From: Ligula intestinalis
Lineage: Eukaryota > Platyhelminthes > Cestoda > Diphyllobothriidea > Diphyllobothriidae
Assembly: GCA_036362985.1 (NCBI GenBank)
Contig: JAYGXS010000003.1
Location: forward strand, 2,535,565-2,599,564
Direction of reading: 5' to 3'
DNA: 64,000 bases
In this document: one piece after another, positions 22,029 through 32,933 of the stretch
How positions within the stretch are numbered: the stretch's first letter is position 1
Layout: every line of letters starts with the position of its first letter
The notes under the pieces: model-generated
Told to the model about the DNA's origin: nothing
The model's input: only the letters and a program-made list of their open reading frames with translations
The model's database searches: none
Made by a program: the position numbers and the translations under genes

Positions 22029-22270
22029 AACTTTACATTTTTATATGCTTCTCACTATTTTACAGTAACACATTTTATGTTGGATGTATTGTGTACACAA
22101 GAGACAATTCTGACTAATCACACGCACACGTTCAAATTTGTCTATGTATACATGTGACTCACTGTTTATAGTGACATATTTTATGTTGGATATTCCATCC
22201 ATACTGTTTTCAATAGGGTCTTCAAAGGCCTTGCCTAATGCCCTACATATACTAAACTATACTGAACTAT
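21979..22270 (+). repeat. Tandem unit 1 of the B2 3' region (292 bp)
   Basis: Starts ATGTACAAGGAAGCAGGAATAATTTACG. It contains the end of ORF2, then TAAAACTTTACATTT, TTTATAGTGACATATTTTATG and ends ACTGAACTAT. The two following units repeat it head to tail. Confidence 0.85.
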
Positions 22271-22560
22271 ATGTACAAGGAAGCAGGACTAATTTTTGCC
22301 CCGGAAATACTTACAGATAAAACTTTACATTTGTATACGCTACTCACTATTTTACAGAAACAAGTTTTATGATGGATATATTATGTAAACAAGAGACTAT
22401 TCTCACAGCTCACATGCACACGTTAAAATTTGTATATGTATATATGTGAACCACTGTTTATAGTGACATATTATGTCGGATATTTCATGCAAACTGTTTT
22501 CAATAGGATCTTCAAAGGCATTGCCTTATACACTAAATATACTGATCTATACTGAACTAT
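22271..22560 (+). repeat. Tandem unit 2 of the B2 3' region (290 bp)
   Basis: Same order of blocks as unit 1 with scattered substitutions. The repeated C-terminal codons read GSRTNFCPGNTYR, a second copy of the ORF2 ending without an ORF in front of it. Confidence 0.85.
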
Positions 22561-22844
22561 ATGAACAGGGAAGCAGGAATATTTTACGCGCCGGAAATAC
22601 ATAAAGATAAAACTTTACATTTGTATATGCTACTCACTATTTTACAGAAACACGTTTTATGATGGATGTATAATGTACACAAGAGACTATATTGACTGCT
22701 CACAGGCACAGGTTAAAATTTGTACATGCATATATGTTTCTCACTGTTTATAGGGACATATTTTATGTTGGATATTTCATGCATACTGCTTTTAATAGGG
22801 TCTTCAAAGGCATTGCCTAAATATACTGAACTTTACTGAACTAT
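22561..22844 (+). repeat. Tandem unit 3 of the B2 3' region (284 bp)
   Basis: Third head-to-tail unit, starting ATGAACAGGGAAGCAGGAATATTTTACG and ending ACTGAACTAT. It abuts the candidate minus-strand exon at 22848. Confidence 0.85.
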
Positions 22845-22847
22845 TAC

Positions 22848-23006
22848 CAAGCTTATTCACATTTTTCTTTACGGATGCGGCCTGCCTTTTCGTTGGGTCA
22901 TAATCAATTGGTGTGTAGGCATCTCCATCACAAATGTCTTGTTTTGCATATTGACGTGGAGAGTGTCGTTTAACTTCAGTTTCCTGTGACACCGGCCAAA
23001 TGTTGC
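22848..23006 (-). CDS. Candidate host exon (minus strand), unidentified protein
   Basis: A 159-nt minus-strand block lies between an AG acceptor (AAAATACAG, plus 23007-23008) and a GT donor (CTTG|GTAATA). It is open throughout and encodes a hydrophilic segment including VSQETEVKRHSPRQYAKQD, DAYTPIDYDP and TKRQAASVKK. The composition, with balanced charges and few stop-prone codons, looks like a real cytoplasmic protein segment in otherwise AT-rich DNA, and it resembles no element in this window. Both introns would be in phase 1. The acceptor has a poor pyrimidine tract. No neighbouring exon could be tied to it, and I do not recognise the protein. Confidence 0.35.
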
Positions 23007-23689
23007 CTGTATTTTTGGCACGCGTACACAGTTTTCTTCAGATCACTATAGTTGCTTCCTTTCAATAAACTTAAAAAAGCCAGTGTATCAGGTTCTGTTA
23101 CAGAAATATAATTGACGTTTTTCCTAAAAGTACATTCACTAACAGGTGCGCTTTAAACATCACATGCTTGTTGACGAATTGTATGGCAACACATCACAAG
23201 AGACAAAGGGGAATAGGATTGAGAGTTGTCGAAATAACTTAAATAGGATTTAGGTTAATTTCCATGCGCAGAAAGAAACGAGAGAGTACGTCGATTAGAG
23301 AGGTTAGTATGCGAGCAAAGTCCGCTTATTACCATTTCTAACCATGTACAGTATTGCGAATCCTGCAATCAATTTGTCCCAGTTTGTAAATGTTTAATTA
23401 TTTATCCCATACTACCGAGAACGCATTAACGAAAACTAATAAATAATAACGAGCAGCATTAGGCATATTAAGTACTTACAAGAACTACAAGAAGAACTAA
23501 GTTTTTTGTGGATAAAAAGTAACATTTTCTCGATAACTCGTAGGTTCTGGATGCGTAAAAATAGCTATGAATAAGAACAGTACAATTAAAGTATTTTGTA
23601 AAGTATAAAACCTAAGGCTACCACTTCCTTAATATAGAAATAACTTTTCTGAGGTCAACATATTTTGTACCTTTTACCATTAGCAAATA
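23007..23689. other. No recognisable feature
   Basis: AT-rich, no domain or repeat recognised. It could be an intron if the exon at 22848-23006 is real. Confidence 0.4.
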
Positions 23690-24900
23690 ACTATTTGTTG
23701 AATATCGTGGAATGAAGTATTTCGTAATTTCGTTCGATTTCAGTGTCTTCATTGATAAGTCCATAAATTATGCTTCTGTTCGACGCTTACCTCAAAACCT
23801 TTCAAGCAAGATTAAACTAAACTGCAGTTACGGAAAAGAGAGCCTTTGGATATAAGTGATTATGAAGATGGCTTTGTAGGTCAAATGTGGAAATGCTTCA
23901 AAACAGCAGATTAAATTGTCAAACATACCAAATGTCTGCTTTATACCACGCATATTGTTATTCCTAAGATCGATAAAAATTTGCAGACTAGGTTACCTCT
24001 TTAAAAAGTGCTTTTATTGGATATCTAGCTGACAAAGATTTGTGTATATACACGTTTTCCCAGGAAATGTCACAGTAAAAATTGTACACTTGACAATTTT
24101 TTAAATTCACCTGAAGTTAAAGCGATGAAATTTGACTGAAGATGGTAGAACATAACGGATTAATTTCCGCTCAAGGGGATTACTTCCACGATCAGTAATA
24201 AGCTGGCAAATGCAAAAAACAGGCCACATATATGACAATATTTGATATACTTACCATTTTTCTTTCTGTTCCGTTTATAAATAACGCTTAAGCAGAACGT
24301 ATTGTTCTCAGAAAATTATAAATCCACATGGCTTACATTCAATAAGTCCTTCTATAGATTGTTCTCGCGGTAACATATGGACACTTTGCTTACGAGCAAG
24401 GCCAGCTCTAGAGTAAAGGAAATGTTATACCGACAACGTTTCTGTTACCACATTTTGTGAAAAAAACTTCAAAGAATACCTCAACATAATTTATTAAACT
24501 TAAATTGCTCTTTGTCTCTACAAATGAGGTGATTCCTTAAATTTGGCTTCATTTCCATTTGATCAACTTTGCATCAATGTTTCCAGTTCTGGAAAGGATT
24601 ATTGCGCCAATTTTTTCACAAATTAAGGAATTCTTACACAGTACAATATATATATAAGCAAAACGTTTGTTTCTGTCATACCTCATAGCATAACACATTC
24701 CTTAATCATAAACTTACTCAGGATTTAGCCAAAATGAGTGCCTATTTCCCCTAAAAAATTTAACTTAGATTGCAGTTTTCCAAACTATAGCATTTCTTAT
24801 TATCAACTCCACTCAGTTGATAAAAATAACCTGTCCAACTATATGCCACAATACCAAGTTAAATTTCGTCACAAAATCTGTTTGCAGAATTTGCACAACT
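23690..24900 (+). repeat. Diverged dispersed repeat U, copy 1
   Basis: Blocks recur in the same order and orientation at about 60030-61200: TGAATATCGTGGAAT, AGTGTCTTCATTGATAA, ATACTTA with CTGTTCCGTTT / CTGTTTCGTTT, CGCGGTAACATATGGAC / GCGGTAATATATGTGGAC, CATTTTGT, and CCAGTTCTGGAA. The copies are strongly diverged with indels. No ORF or terminal structure could be identified, so the nature of the repeat is unknown. Confidence 0.6.
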
Positions 24901-25012
24901 GTATTTTTAAAATTTTATCGGAGAAAAAATATTTTTTTACAATCTTGGACGCTGTATGTTTAAAATATGGGAATCAGTACCAAATATTGTTCGAAATAAT
25001 GCAAAAATGATT
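24901..25012. other. AT-rich spacer before PLE F
   Basis: No feature recognised. The target of the adjacent PLE F copy lies here. Confidence 0.4.
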
Positions 25013-25054
25013 GATAAGAAGAAGACTCGATCGCTGGGACAATATGTATATTCG

Positions 25055-25093
25055 CCTGACGTTACGATATCCGTCGCGGATTCGTCATCAGGG
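25055..25093 (-). ncRNA. Hammerhead motif, PLE family F (one core substitution)
   Basis: The minus strand has CTGATGA, then C, GAATCC / GGATATC as stem II, and GTAACGTC where GAAACGTC is expected. The central A of the GAA box is T, which should abolish cleavage. The rest matches 14650-14700. Confidence 0.6.
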
Positions 25094-25178
25094 ACATGAG
25101 TAGCAGAAACGGTTAGGCATGCACAGAAGCTTGTAGTATTTATAGGACACAGTCATTACTGCAAACACACAGCAAAAA

Positions 25179-25500
25179 TTAACGTAAATTGTCTTCTAGT
25201 GCGTGGATTGCTTGTTGGACGGCACGCGGGCTCTGACCTTTTGAACTTTCATCACTGGTGGTGAGTTCGGGCGTGATGGTAGCTCGGCCGTCTGGCTCCC
25301 CGGTATTAGCGTACGATGAGGTGGTGGCCTGCTCGTTCCTTAAGTGACGACTTGCTTTGGCCAAATTGAATCTCAGCATTAAATATGGAATGGGCAAATC
25401 GTTGCACTTGTTTATGGATTGGGGGCACGTGAACCATGACTCAAGTAGTTCTTGGCTCACCCGATGGTCACCTCTTCCGAGAATTTCGGCCTCGTCAAAT
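25179..25500 (-). pseudogene. C-terminal tail of the family F protein
   Basis: A frame ending at 25179 encodes SQELLESWFTCPQSINKCND, LPIPYLMLRFNLAKASRH and a hydrophilic end. It corresponds to 14217-14414 and lies directly downstream of the nuclease domain. Confidence 0.75.
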
Positions 25501-25539
25501 TTGAACGTGTGGCCAGGTCTCGTCGAATGAGCCGCAACT

Positions 25540-25850
25540 TCAGAATTGGCAACATTTCACCACACTGCTGCCGCGTGTTTGGCAATTCGTGTCCTGAGAA
25601 GTTTGACAGTTTCTCCGACATAGTTGCTTTGACCGCAACTGCACCAGATCCTGTAGACGACCTCAGTGGCAGTGGGTCTTTCGGCTTCATTATCTGACGC
25701 CTTGTGGTTGCCTCCGGCCTGTGTGCGACTCCAACTCCAAGTGGTGCGAGAAGGCGGCCGACTGCTTCCGATACGTTTTTGACGTACGGGATCGAACGCC
25801 AAATCTTGGGGTCGGTGCGCTTTTGTTGGCCATCTCGTTTGCGCAAGCAC
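25540..25850 (-). pseudogene. GIY-YIG endonuclease domain of PLE family F
   Basis: On the minus strand the frame 25557-25850 encodes VVYRIWCSCGQSNYVGET and, a little later, LRTRIAKHAAAVW. VVY is the GIY equivalent, YVG the YIG equivalent and LRTR the conserved Arg. A parallel frame shifted by one (25457-25846) carries the preceding and following pieces, which shows a frameshift near the junctions. In PLEs this domain makes the first-strand nick at the target. Confidence 0.8.
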
Positions 25851-25869
25851 GGGTTGGCGAAGTTGCGCG

Positions 25870-26223
25870 GGTAGCCATTTCTCTGAACACCCGTCGAAGG
25901 TATTCTATCTCGGCAACTTTGTCTTCTTCTTCGCTGCAGTGCGTCTTAACACGCCGATAGAGTGTTTTTACGCAAAGGCGTTTGTGGCTGATTGGGTGGT
26001 TGCTGTTGTAATTCAGTACTTGCATCGTGTTTGTCACTTTCTTGAATATTTTAGTCTTTAGATCACCACAATACTGACGACAGATGAGGACATCCAGAAC
26101 GGCCAGTTTGTTCATCTCTTCTTCCTCCATCGTAAATGTGGATGTCCGGGAAGACGCTCTTGAGACGTTCCTTGAACGTGAGCACCTGATCCCGCTCGAT
26201 GACGACGAAGGTGTCATCCACAT
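25870..26223 (-). pseudogene. Thumb region of the family F Penelope-type RT
   Basis: The minus frame encodes NKLAVLDVLICRQYC and later NYNSNHPISHKRLCVKTLYRRV followed by a THCSEEEDK segment. The LxFLDVLxxR and SxHPxxHKRxxVxxLxxR blocks are diagnostic for the region after motif C in Penelope-like RTs. The same blocks, from another family, are at 43060-43145. Confidence 0.8.
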
Positions 26224-26600
26224 ACACAGCCCAGAATTTCGGTCTGTGGTGTTGGAAAACCAGCGACTCCAGCCGCTGCAGGACCGCCTTAGTGATGGGT
26301 CCCGAAATCGGTAAACCCATTGGTGTCCCCTTCACCTGCTCGTAGATCGTTCCATCAAACGTGAAGTACGTCCTGAGACAGAACTTCAGGAGCGGTAGGA
26401 TTTGCGCGTGTCCAAGGCGATTCTCCGTCTTATCGCATTTATTTCGTAGGAGTCATTTGACGGTCTCCATTGCCAGGTCCTGAGGGAAAGAAGTAAAATG
26501 GGACGTGACATCGAAGGAAACCATGATATTACTTGGCAAGAGACTAACCCCTTAAAGTTTCTCCAAGAACTGTGTTGACGAGCGGACCGTGGTCTCCAAA
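26063..26600 (-). pseudogene. Penelope-type reverse transcriptase core, family F (motifs A to C)
   Basis: From about 26600 leftward: motif A as MVSFDVTSHFTSFPQDLAM (catalytic Asp in FDV), a stop in MTPTK-like position (TVK-LLRNK), then LPLLKFCLRTYFTFDG, GTPMGLPISGPITKAVLQRL (the GxPMGxxLS-type region B) and motif C as FWAVYVDDTFVVI with YVDD. The GTPMG, ISG and YVDD residues are intact. RT sequence upstream of motif A is lost. The fragment is homologous to telomerase-related Penelope RTs, not to the FADD/YADD non-LTR RTs elsewhere in the window. Confidence 0.88.
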
Positions 26601-26692
26601 TCAGCGGTCAGTAATTGGAGACGCCGAAACAGCCACTTTAATAGCCCGTACGTTGGCATGCCCGTTCCTCAAGTGACGGCTTGCTTCGGCCT

Positions 26693-29673
26693 ATTATTAC
26701 CCGTTTTTTTAATGATAACTACTTGTTTATTTTTTTACAAAATATTTGCATATCATTTGATGGTTTATTTGATAGGAGAAGAAGAATAAAGGCACAGTAT
26801 CTAAAAATATATTGTTCTCTTAAATTCTGAACGGGCAGGAAAACAAAACATCACGACTTACGGTAGCAATACATGTCCATCAAAATGAGTTTGTCAAAAT
26901 ACAAATACTTCAGTTACTAACAACAGTAGCCCTCAATTGCTAAAAATAAAAAGATATTCAGCTATGCATTTATCGAAATTCATATTTTACAGGGTTCATT
27001 TAAAGTTTATGTGCATTAATTAGGCTACAGTTCCATGCAAACTTCATTCATTAAGAGAGTAAAATGTTATAACTATAACATTTCAAATTTTTTGTTGCAA
27101 CAGAGCTTTTCCGATATCTTTGATGCAATCACGGCTCACGCGGTGTCGCCTGAAATGTATTACACAGAAACTTTCATACGACGTTGTTTCGCCAATATGT
27201 TTTCATTGTTATGACTGGAGCTGTGCCCCACAACGAACTGCAGACTAACAATGAATAGATATTCATATTACTATTGCGTTTGCCTTGTAAACTGCATTGG
27301 AGTGGCTTATGTCCTGACACCGAATTATGAGAAACTCTGTAATATGTTTACCAAAATCTGTTTGAGTATTTTGATTATTATTTGAGGTCCATCCATTCAT
27401 GCAAACCTGTTTGATCATGGTAGGGATCCTCCAAAGAGCTTTATTCATTTTGTCGAGCACCTTTAACGTTGCTGGGCCGAATAACATTCCAGTTTCATGA
27501 CGTTTCACCATGTTAAAAGCGAACATGGGCTATATAATTACATGGATATTTCAGTAGTGGCTTCCCAATGCATTTAATTGGCGGACAGTTAAATTATTAA
27601 GAAACCAAATGAATATTTTGTGTGCATTTTAGATTCTGGTAATCCAGCCTGTCATCAGGAAAAAATCTTTTTTTTAAAAACGCAAAGCAACTGGATGTAT
27701 TCGATTTAATCTGAGCGTCATAAATGTTCAGGTTATATATGCCTACTAATTGATATCTAGACTGAGTGCTTGTTTTCCAGGAAATAGGAAGCTTTCATCT
27801 CTGGGCAAGGCGCTACTGATGTGGTTTTTTCTCAACTGTGCGGATGGGTACCAAGGGTCTGTGCTTTTGTTTCTTCACTAAAAACCAACTGTTATTAAGA
27901 AAAGTTGGAATTTCCTTCCCCAGGTCGAATGTAATCAACGGCAGCAAAACGGTGTATAAGTGACCGTTAGTTGAAATATCTTAATATATGTTAGTGTTAA
28001 TTAGCTTGTAACGCAAAGTAGCAACAGTATTTGTAAGTTTAACATTAATATTGAAAGGGAGTATATTGTTTACCTCAGGCAAACATTTTTCACACGAACT
28101 AATAATTTAACATGTTTGTTCCTTCCAATAATCGGTAAATGTACCTCTTAACGCTGGCCAATTATATTCAGGTCATCGCTTGCCTAAATTTGGTACCATA
28201 AAATGCGGCCATTGTTTTGTGAAATATATGAATAATTGCAAAAGATTGTAATTTTTCACAAATCAGCATTAATTTGGGTTGTAAAAATGAAAACCATGCA
28301 ACCCGATCTCAAGTTATTTCAGGTACTTTTGAAGCAGCCGGCTTTCACGAGTGTTCACCTGACTCCTAGCAAGAAGTATATGCTCTAAACAACTTAAATA
28401 CTTCAGCAGTATGCACTAAACTCATTGATTGTGACGGCTTTTGTAAAATTAAAATATATTTGGTGGGAAACGTACAAAAAATTACTCTTTCATGTACTCG
28501 TTCGACAGAAAAGTACGCCATCTACTAGTTTTTTGCTTAAGCGGAAGGGTATATTTTGGTTTAAAATGTTCATATCATGAGATTATTAATGACTCTGAGC
28601 TGTTTATTCATAGTTGATCATATCCTACACTTTATTAATGTTGTCTTTAATGTATACAGCATGATTAACATCTAGTATGACGTTTTGTGAAAACTATTTG
28701 ACCGCTTCTACTCTATTTAAGCAAAAGCGTACATTTCCTTGAGCAAGATGTTCATATCATGCAGTTTGTAAACTTTTAACTTAAGTGGAACTTTCTTTAG
28801 ATTTAAAGACTATTCAGCAATCAAGAAACCCTTTTAAATCGGAAAATACCACTGTTGAGTATAAAATGTGAAGAGGGTGCCATTTCTTTTCACATCTAGA
28901 GAATATTTAATTGTTTTGTGCGTATTTTCTGTGAAACGGCTGTCAAAATCAGTTGCTATTTTTTTGCAGAATGAACTTTTTGTTAGCGATCAGAAAGAAG
29001 ATCAGTAAAATAAGTCAAACTCACGTGGCTGAAACGAAGAGAGATTAGGCTGCACGTTACCTACCTGTCAGTTTGTTTATGTAACTGATAGAGTAGACAT
29101 TATTATTAACCTATATATTGCCAAATTTAACGAAAATTATTTGACCTACTTACCACACCTCATAAAAAAAGGTTATTTCTCTTAGACAGGATATATAAAG
29201 TATGTGGTAAGATAGGTAATTTTAACAATTATTTGGTAACTGAGATGTCTTTTTAATCAAAAAATAAACTCTCCTCATCTACGCGCTTTCAAAAAGACGC
29301 AATGTGCTACGAAATGAGTCCAAAACCAAATATTTTGTGCATGCTTTAAGCGAAATATCTTTACATTTTTAAGTGCAGTGATAGTCAAGAGTTGAATGCA
29401 AACATATTTGTAGAATCTATTTAAAAAAATATAAAAGCGAAACTTTAAAAATCCGGAACCGCGACATGACTGAAATCACTGGTTGAGAGTAGGCTGTACG
29501 ATAATGAGTAATACAGGATTATTTAATGCCAGTTTGCGAATGATTATCAATATTGTGCAAAACTCGGCATTTTGTACGAAATACCATTCATGCCGTACTT
29601 CTTTGGAGTTAAAATGTTCCGAAAAGCTGTCAGCATTCCCCTACTGTTGCCGTGCATTTTTCTTATCTTGCAG
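26693..29673. other. Long AT-rich stretch without recognisable genes
   Basis: About 3 kb with no domain, repeat family or convincing exon. An 87-codon minus frame at 27263-27526 has no recognisable similarity. If the exons at 29.7-33.1 kb are real, part of this may be intron. Confidence 0.4.
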
Positions 29674-29769
29674 CCTAACAAAACTATCACCAGTGGATGT
29701 TCTCGTCCTTGTCACAGCATTACTTTGCATCTTTATTGGCATCGCCATTTCAGCAGTAAAGAATATCGA
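29674..29769 (+). CDS. Candidate host exon 1 of a membrane protein (transmembrane segment)
   Basis: A TTTTCTTATCTTGCAG acceptor ends at 29673 and a GTGAGC donor starts at 29770. The 96-nt block encodes, in the one open frame, LTKLSPVDVLVLVTALLCIF and a following IGIAISAVKNI, giving a hydrophobic stretch of about 22 residues that fits a transmembrane helix. It starts with one leftover base and ends with two, so a following exon must start with one base. The candidate exons at 30243 and 32934 both do. No start codon exon was found upstream. I do not recognise the protein family. Confidence 0.45.
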
Positions 29770-30242
29770 GTGAGCACCTCTTTTGAATTTAAGAAGGCTA
29801 TAATTATTTTTTCTTCGGAGTGATTTAGACACTTTGTATACATTCCATTGAATTTTTAATAACAAGGTAAAGTTTCATGCAAAATTAACTGTAGAGGGTT
29901 CGCAGTAACAGTTAAGAATGATGTAACAGGCAAACGATGGGAAGAACTTTAATAAGATGATCGCTACTTATCTCTGTAAATATACAGCTGAGCCCTGGCT
30001 GGCGTATGCTATAATAAGTTTAGCAAGAACCGAAGAAATGGAGATCGGGCACCAGAAGCTTATGTAGGCCCACATATTAGTCCCTACACTCTGCACGTTT
30101 TCCTGCGAAAACGGTAATAATATGGATTTATAGGTAAAGAATAAGGACACGCAGTTAAATCTACTTTTATAAATGCGTAATGCATTAGATAATTTATATC
30201 TGTAGATTTTCTTAATATGTACAATCTTTTAACTTATTGCAG

Positions 30243-30359
30243 AAAAACCCGAATAACAAATTGCAGGTTTCTTAGATTTCCCGAAAAAGGCAAAAGTGGT
30301 TATGAGGTCGTCTGCTACAACTTATTTGATGTCTCACTTACAGTTCTGCAGTTACATAA
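30243..30359 (+). CDS. Candidate host exon 2 (loop segment), optional
   Basis: This 117-nt block lies between a CTTATTGCAG acceptor and an AA|GTATAA donor. Its phases (one base at the start, two at the end) match both neighbours. It encodes TNCRFLRFPEKGKSGYEVVC and a following NLFDVSLTVLQLH, a polar stretch with two cysteines that would sit between two transmembrane helices. The donor is weak, so the exon may be skipped or not real. Skipping keeps the frame. Confidence 0.3.
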
Positions 30360-31364
30360 GTATAATCCGCCAAGCAAAGCGCCGCGCAAAACTTCAATTC
30401 AAATGTGGAACAGCTTGCTCCCAGCGGCCGCGGGAAGCAACTTCAACTACATTTTTTTAACTTTAAAGTTACCCATAAAAATTTCCTTCTCTGCCTATCT
30501 TATTTCCCCACCCCCGGAAACTCAATAACCACCGTTTGGCAGGACAAGTGCTGAGACTAGGGACATATGAGTGGGGCCTACATAAGCTACATTTCCCGGA
30601 GATCGATTTTACGTGTAGGATGAGATACCAGCTTAAAAAGCAAGAACGGTTGACCCAATTAAGGAAAATTCACTGCCTTGGTTGAGGTCAAACCAGGAAA
30701 GGCTTTTGTGAAGCGAACTCTCTAACATTCAGCTACTAGGCTCACCGTGCGCCTTGGATGTATCCACACTAGCAATGACAACTGACATTTTTTCTAGTAA
30801 TACAATAGTATTTAATGCTTCAAACGGACAGTGACTGTTCGTATCAACGTATCACTTATATAACTATTGCTGTTTTGGGCAGTTTTGCAATATTAGTTGT
30901 CCATTGCCCTTCTCCTGTTAGTCCAAAGACGAATTGAGGCACCAAACTCGAAAAATAATTCATTAAAGTAACCTTTTATCACAAAAAGTCTTCTTAAAAA
31001 CAAAAAATTCAGTGACTGTGTGCCTCAAGGAATGCATGAGTGAGGCTTGAACCAAATGAGTTGACCGTTGAACGGAGTCATCACAGCTTTACACACACAA
31101 ACTCGGTAGCCAGACAATTATCGTTTTGGGTGGCTTTATAGCGGCATTTATCTTAAAGATGATTTGCCTTAATGTTATCCCTAGCTAAATACGTACTGGT
31201 CAACAACCAGTGTCAGATTCTGAAAAAGTCGAATACGCTTATATTCAATGTGAAACAAATAAAGCAGCAAAAAAGCAGCAACTAATTCTGATGTATTGTA
31301 CATGATACTAAGAAAAGGGCATATTTTTCTTGCAAAATATGCTTGCGGCTTTGAGTTCAGAATT
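30360..31364. other. No recognisable feature (possible intron)
   Basis: About 1 kb of AT-rich sequence. No element or exon recognised. It would be intronic if the flanking exons are real. Confidence 0.4.
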
Positions 31365-31489
31365 TTGCTGAATAATAGAAGGGAATATGCGAGATCCAGG
31401 AAGCCGTTCAGAAGACGAAGATGCGACCACTTGAAGAAAAACTTTTATTTTCTTGACGTTTCGGATACCCACTACCATGTCAAGATAGG

Positions 31490-31880
31490 GCTGGAATCGT
31501 TTACCGAATCTGTTTTGGACAAAGCAAATACGTCGGAGAAACCAGAAGATGACTCTGAACGTGAATAGTTGAGCATGCAGTGGCAGTAAGAAAAAGCGAC
31601 GCCAACTCCGAGATTGCAGCTCACTCGACGGAACCCAGCCATATTTTCAAGTTTGACGAGACCGAAAGCGTTGCAAGAGGTGACAAACACGTATTTCCTG
31701 GGCTGCTTGAGTCATGGTTATAAGTCCCTCACTCCATCAACAAGCGCAATGATTTGGCGTACCCATGTTGCGTACTGAGATATTGCCTAAGCAAGAGAAT
31801 AAGTCACGTGGGAAATACGAGACCTTACAATAAAGCTGACGACTGCATCCGATACAGAAAAGGAAATCGAGGCAATTAAT
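31490..31880 (+). pseudogene. Nuclease end and C-terminal tail of a PLE family E protein
   Basis: DKANTSEKPEDDSERE is a frameshifted and substituted version of the GIY-YIG block (compare QSNYVGETG). It is followed in another frame by AIFSSLTRP / KFDETES, a LLESW segment, SINKRNDLAYP and SKRISHVGNT. The tail is recognisable by comparison with 41.9-42.1 kb. Confidence 0.65.
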
Positions 31881-32050
31881 GAGCCGAACGCGAAGTGTAA
31901 AGTCATCACCCCACCAATTAAGGACCAAACTGTAGCTACTTAATCGACTTATTTTAGTACGCACGCAGATGACCGCTACGAACTATAAGTAGCATGCAAT
32001 CTCTGCATGTTTCAACCCGTATCTAAGCATGCCTCAGATTATCCTTCCAT

Positions 32051-32092
32051 CAACTATGATTACGAATTCCAGACGAAATTCGAAACATCATG
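32051..32092 (+). ncRNA. Hammerhead-like remnant, PLE family E
   Basis: ACTATGATTACGAATTCC, GAAATTCGAAACATCATGG. Stem II is partly lost and the GTC before the cleavage point is ATC. The first box again reads CTATGA. Confidence 0.35.
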
Positions 32093-32130
32093 GAAATAGA
32101 GTCACGTTCCAATGGTCGCATCTTGTTTCT

Positions 32131-32933
32131 GCTGGCTAACTCAGGCTTCTTAATGTGATGGTTCTAAACACCTAAAATCGGATCAGTTTACTGATCGCTG
32201 TTTCCGTGATTGAATTGAAACTGCTCAATTGTCACTAAGCTCGCTTTGTTGGTAATGGCCTTCCGCCTATATCCTAGCCGCCTTGCGGTGGAGGCTCAAG
32301 AGAGATCTCCAGTGGCAATATGGAGGGACAAATGGATACTCTGACACATCGGTGTACGCATAAATGCCAATAATATTTAACTGCCTCCCTTTAGACACTC
32401 GCTGTCCTTGAATCTTCCTGTTTATGATCATAAACGGTAAGATACGTATACAAACAGAATACCAAGTCAGGCGAGGAGAGCAGTCGAGATTTTGTTTCGA
32501 CACATTGCACTAGTTTGTCCACGAACTGTCAAAACAACTAAAGCGATTTTGTTTAGGTTGGAACGGCAGATTATCATGATACCTATTTATAGTACCACCG
32601 ACGGTCTCAGAGACAATATACCTTAAGTTTTTAGATTATGGCTCCAAGCGCTGAAAATCCGCTGTTTGAACCAGCGTTGACTATTCACTAAGTGACAGCA
32701 CTTACACTGCGAACCGCATATTTCTAAATTCGATGAAATCGCGCATGGCTTAAACTTGCGTGATTGCAAGTTAAAAATTTATCTTATCCGTTGATAACTA
32801 CTGAACTGAAAAGGAGGATTTGCTACTCTCAAGTAAAACAGGAATAGCGATTGCATCTACAAAACTACAATTAAAACCGCACATGTAGACTTCTGGTTAA
32901 TTAAACCTTTAACTGATGTAAATTTACTTGCAG
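32131..32933. other. No recognisable feature (possible intron)
   Basis: About 800 bp with no domain or repeat recognised. The frames present are short. Confidence 0.4.

Larger units (their letters stand above)
20590..22030 (+). mobile_element. Family B CR1-like retrotransposon, RT half, copy B2
   Basis: This is a 5'-truncated copy starting inside RT at SVWKVANMYPIHKGGSR. It is broken by a stop at 20833-20835, a stop at 21175-21177 and a frameshift near 21240. The C-terminal part (21243-22028, 261 codons) is open to its natural end, NNLRPGNTYR. The 3' side is followed by three tandem 290-bp units. It is diverged from the copy at 36-38 kb and represents another subfamily. Confidence 0.85.
25013..26692 (-). 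mobile_element. Penelope-like element, family F, copy with RT and GIY-YIG domains
   Basis: Read leftward on the minus strand: RT motif A to C (about 26597-26063), RT thumb (about 26130-25870), GIY-YIG nuclease (25850-25540), C-terminal tail (25500-25179), 3' region and hammerhead (25055-25093), ending at the AGAAGAAGACTCGATCGCTGGGACAAT terminus near 25016. It is 5'-truncated within RT, with a displaced scrap of its own 3' coding end at 26655-26692. Frameshifts and a stop make it inactive, but it is the most complete PLE coding region in the window. Confidence 0.9.
31365..32130 (+). mobile_element. Penelope-like element, family E, 5'-truncated with inverted left terminus
   Basis: The left end (about 31365-31475) is an inverted E terminus (GGGAATATGCGAGATCCAGGAAGCCGTTCAGAAGACGAAGATGCG then TCTTGACGTTTCGG). 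The body from 31480 carries the end of the nuclease (ANTSEKP in place of NYVGETG) and the C-terminal tail, and the right end has a degenerate hammerhead (32051-32092) and terminus. Frames are broken throughout. The copy lies in what would be an intron of the candidate host gene. Confidence 0.75.

Noticed and set aside
21979..22844. CRISPR-like or satellite array
   Set aside because: Units are 290 bp with no short repeat/spacer structure, start inside an ORF2 end and occur only three times; a retroelement 3' tandem explains them.
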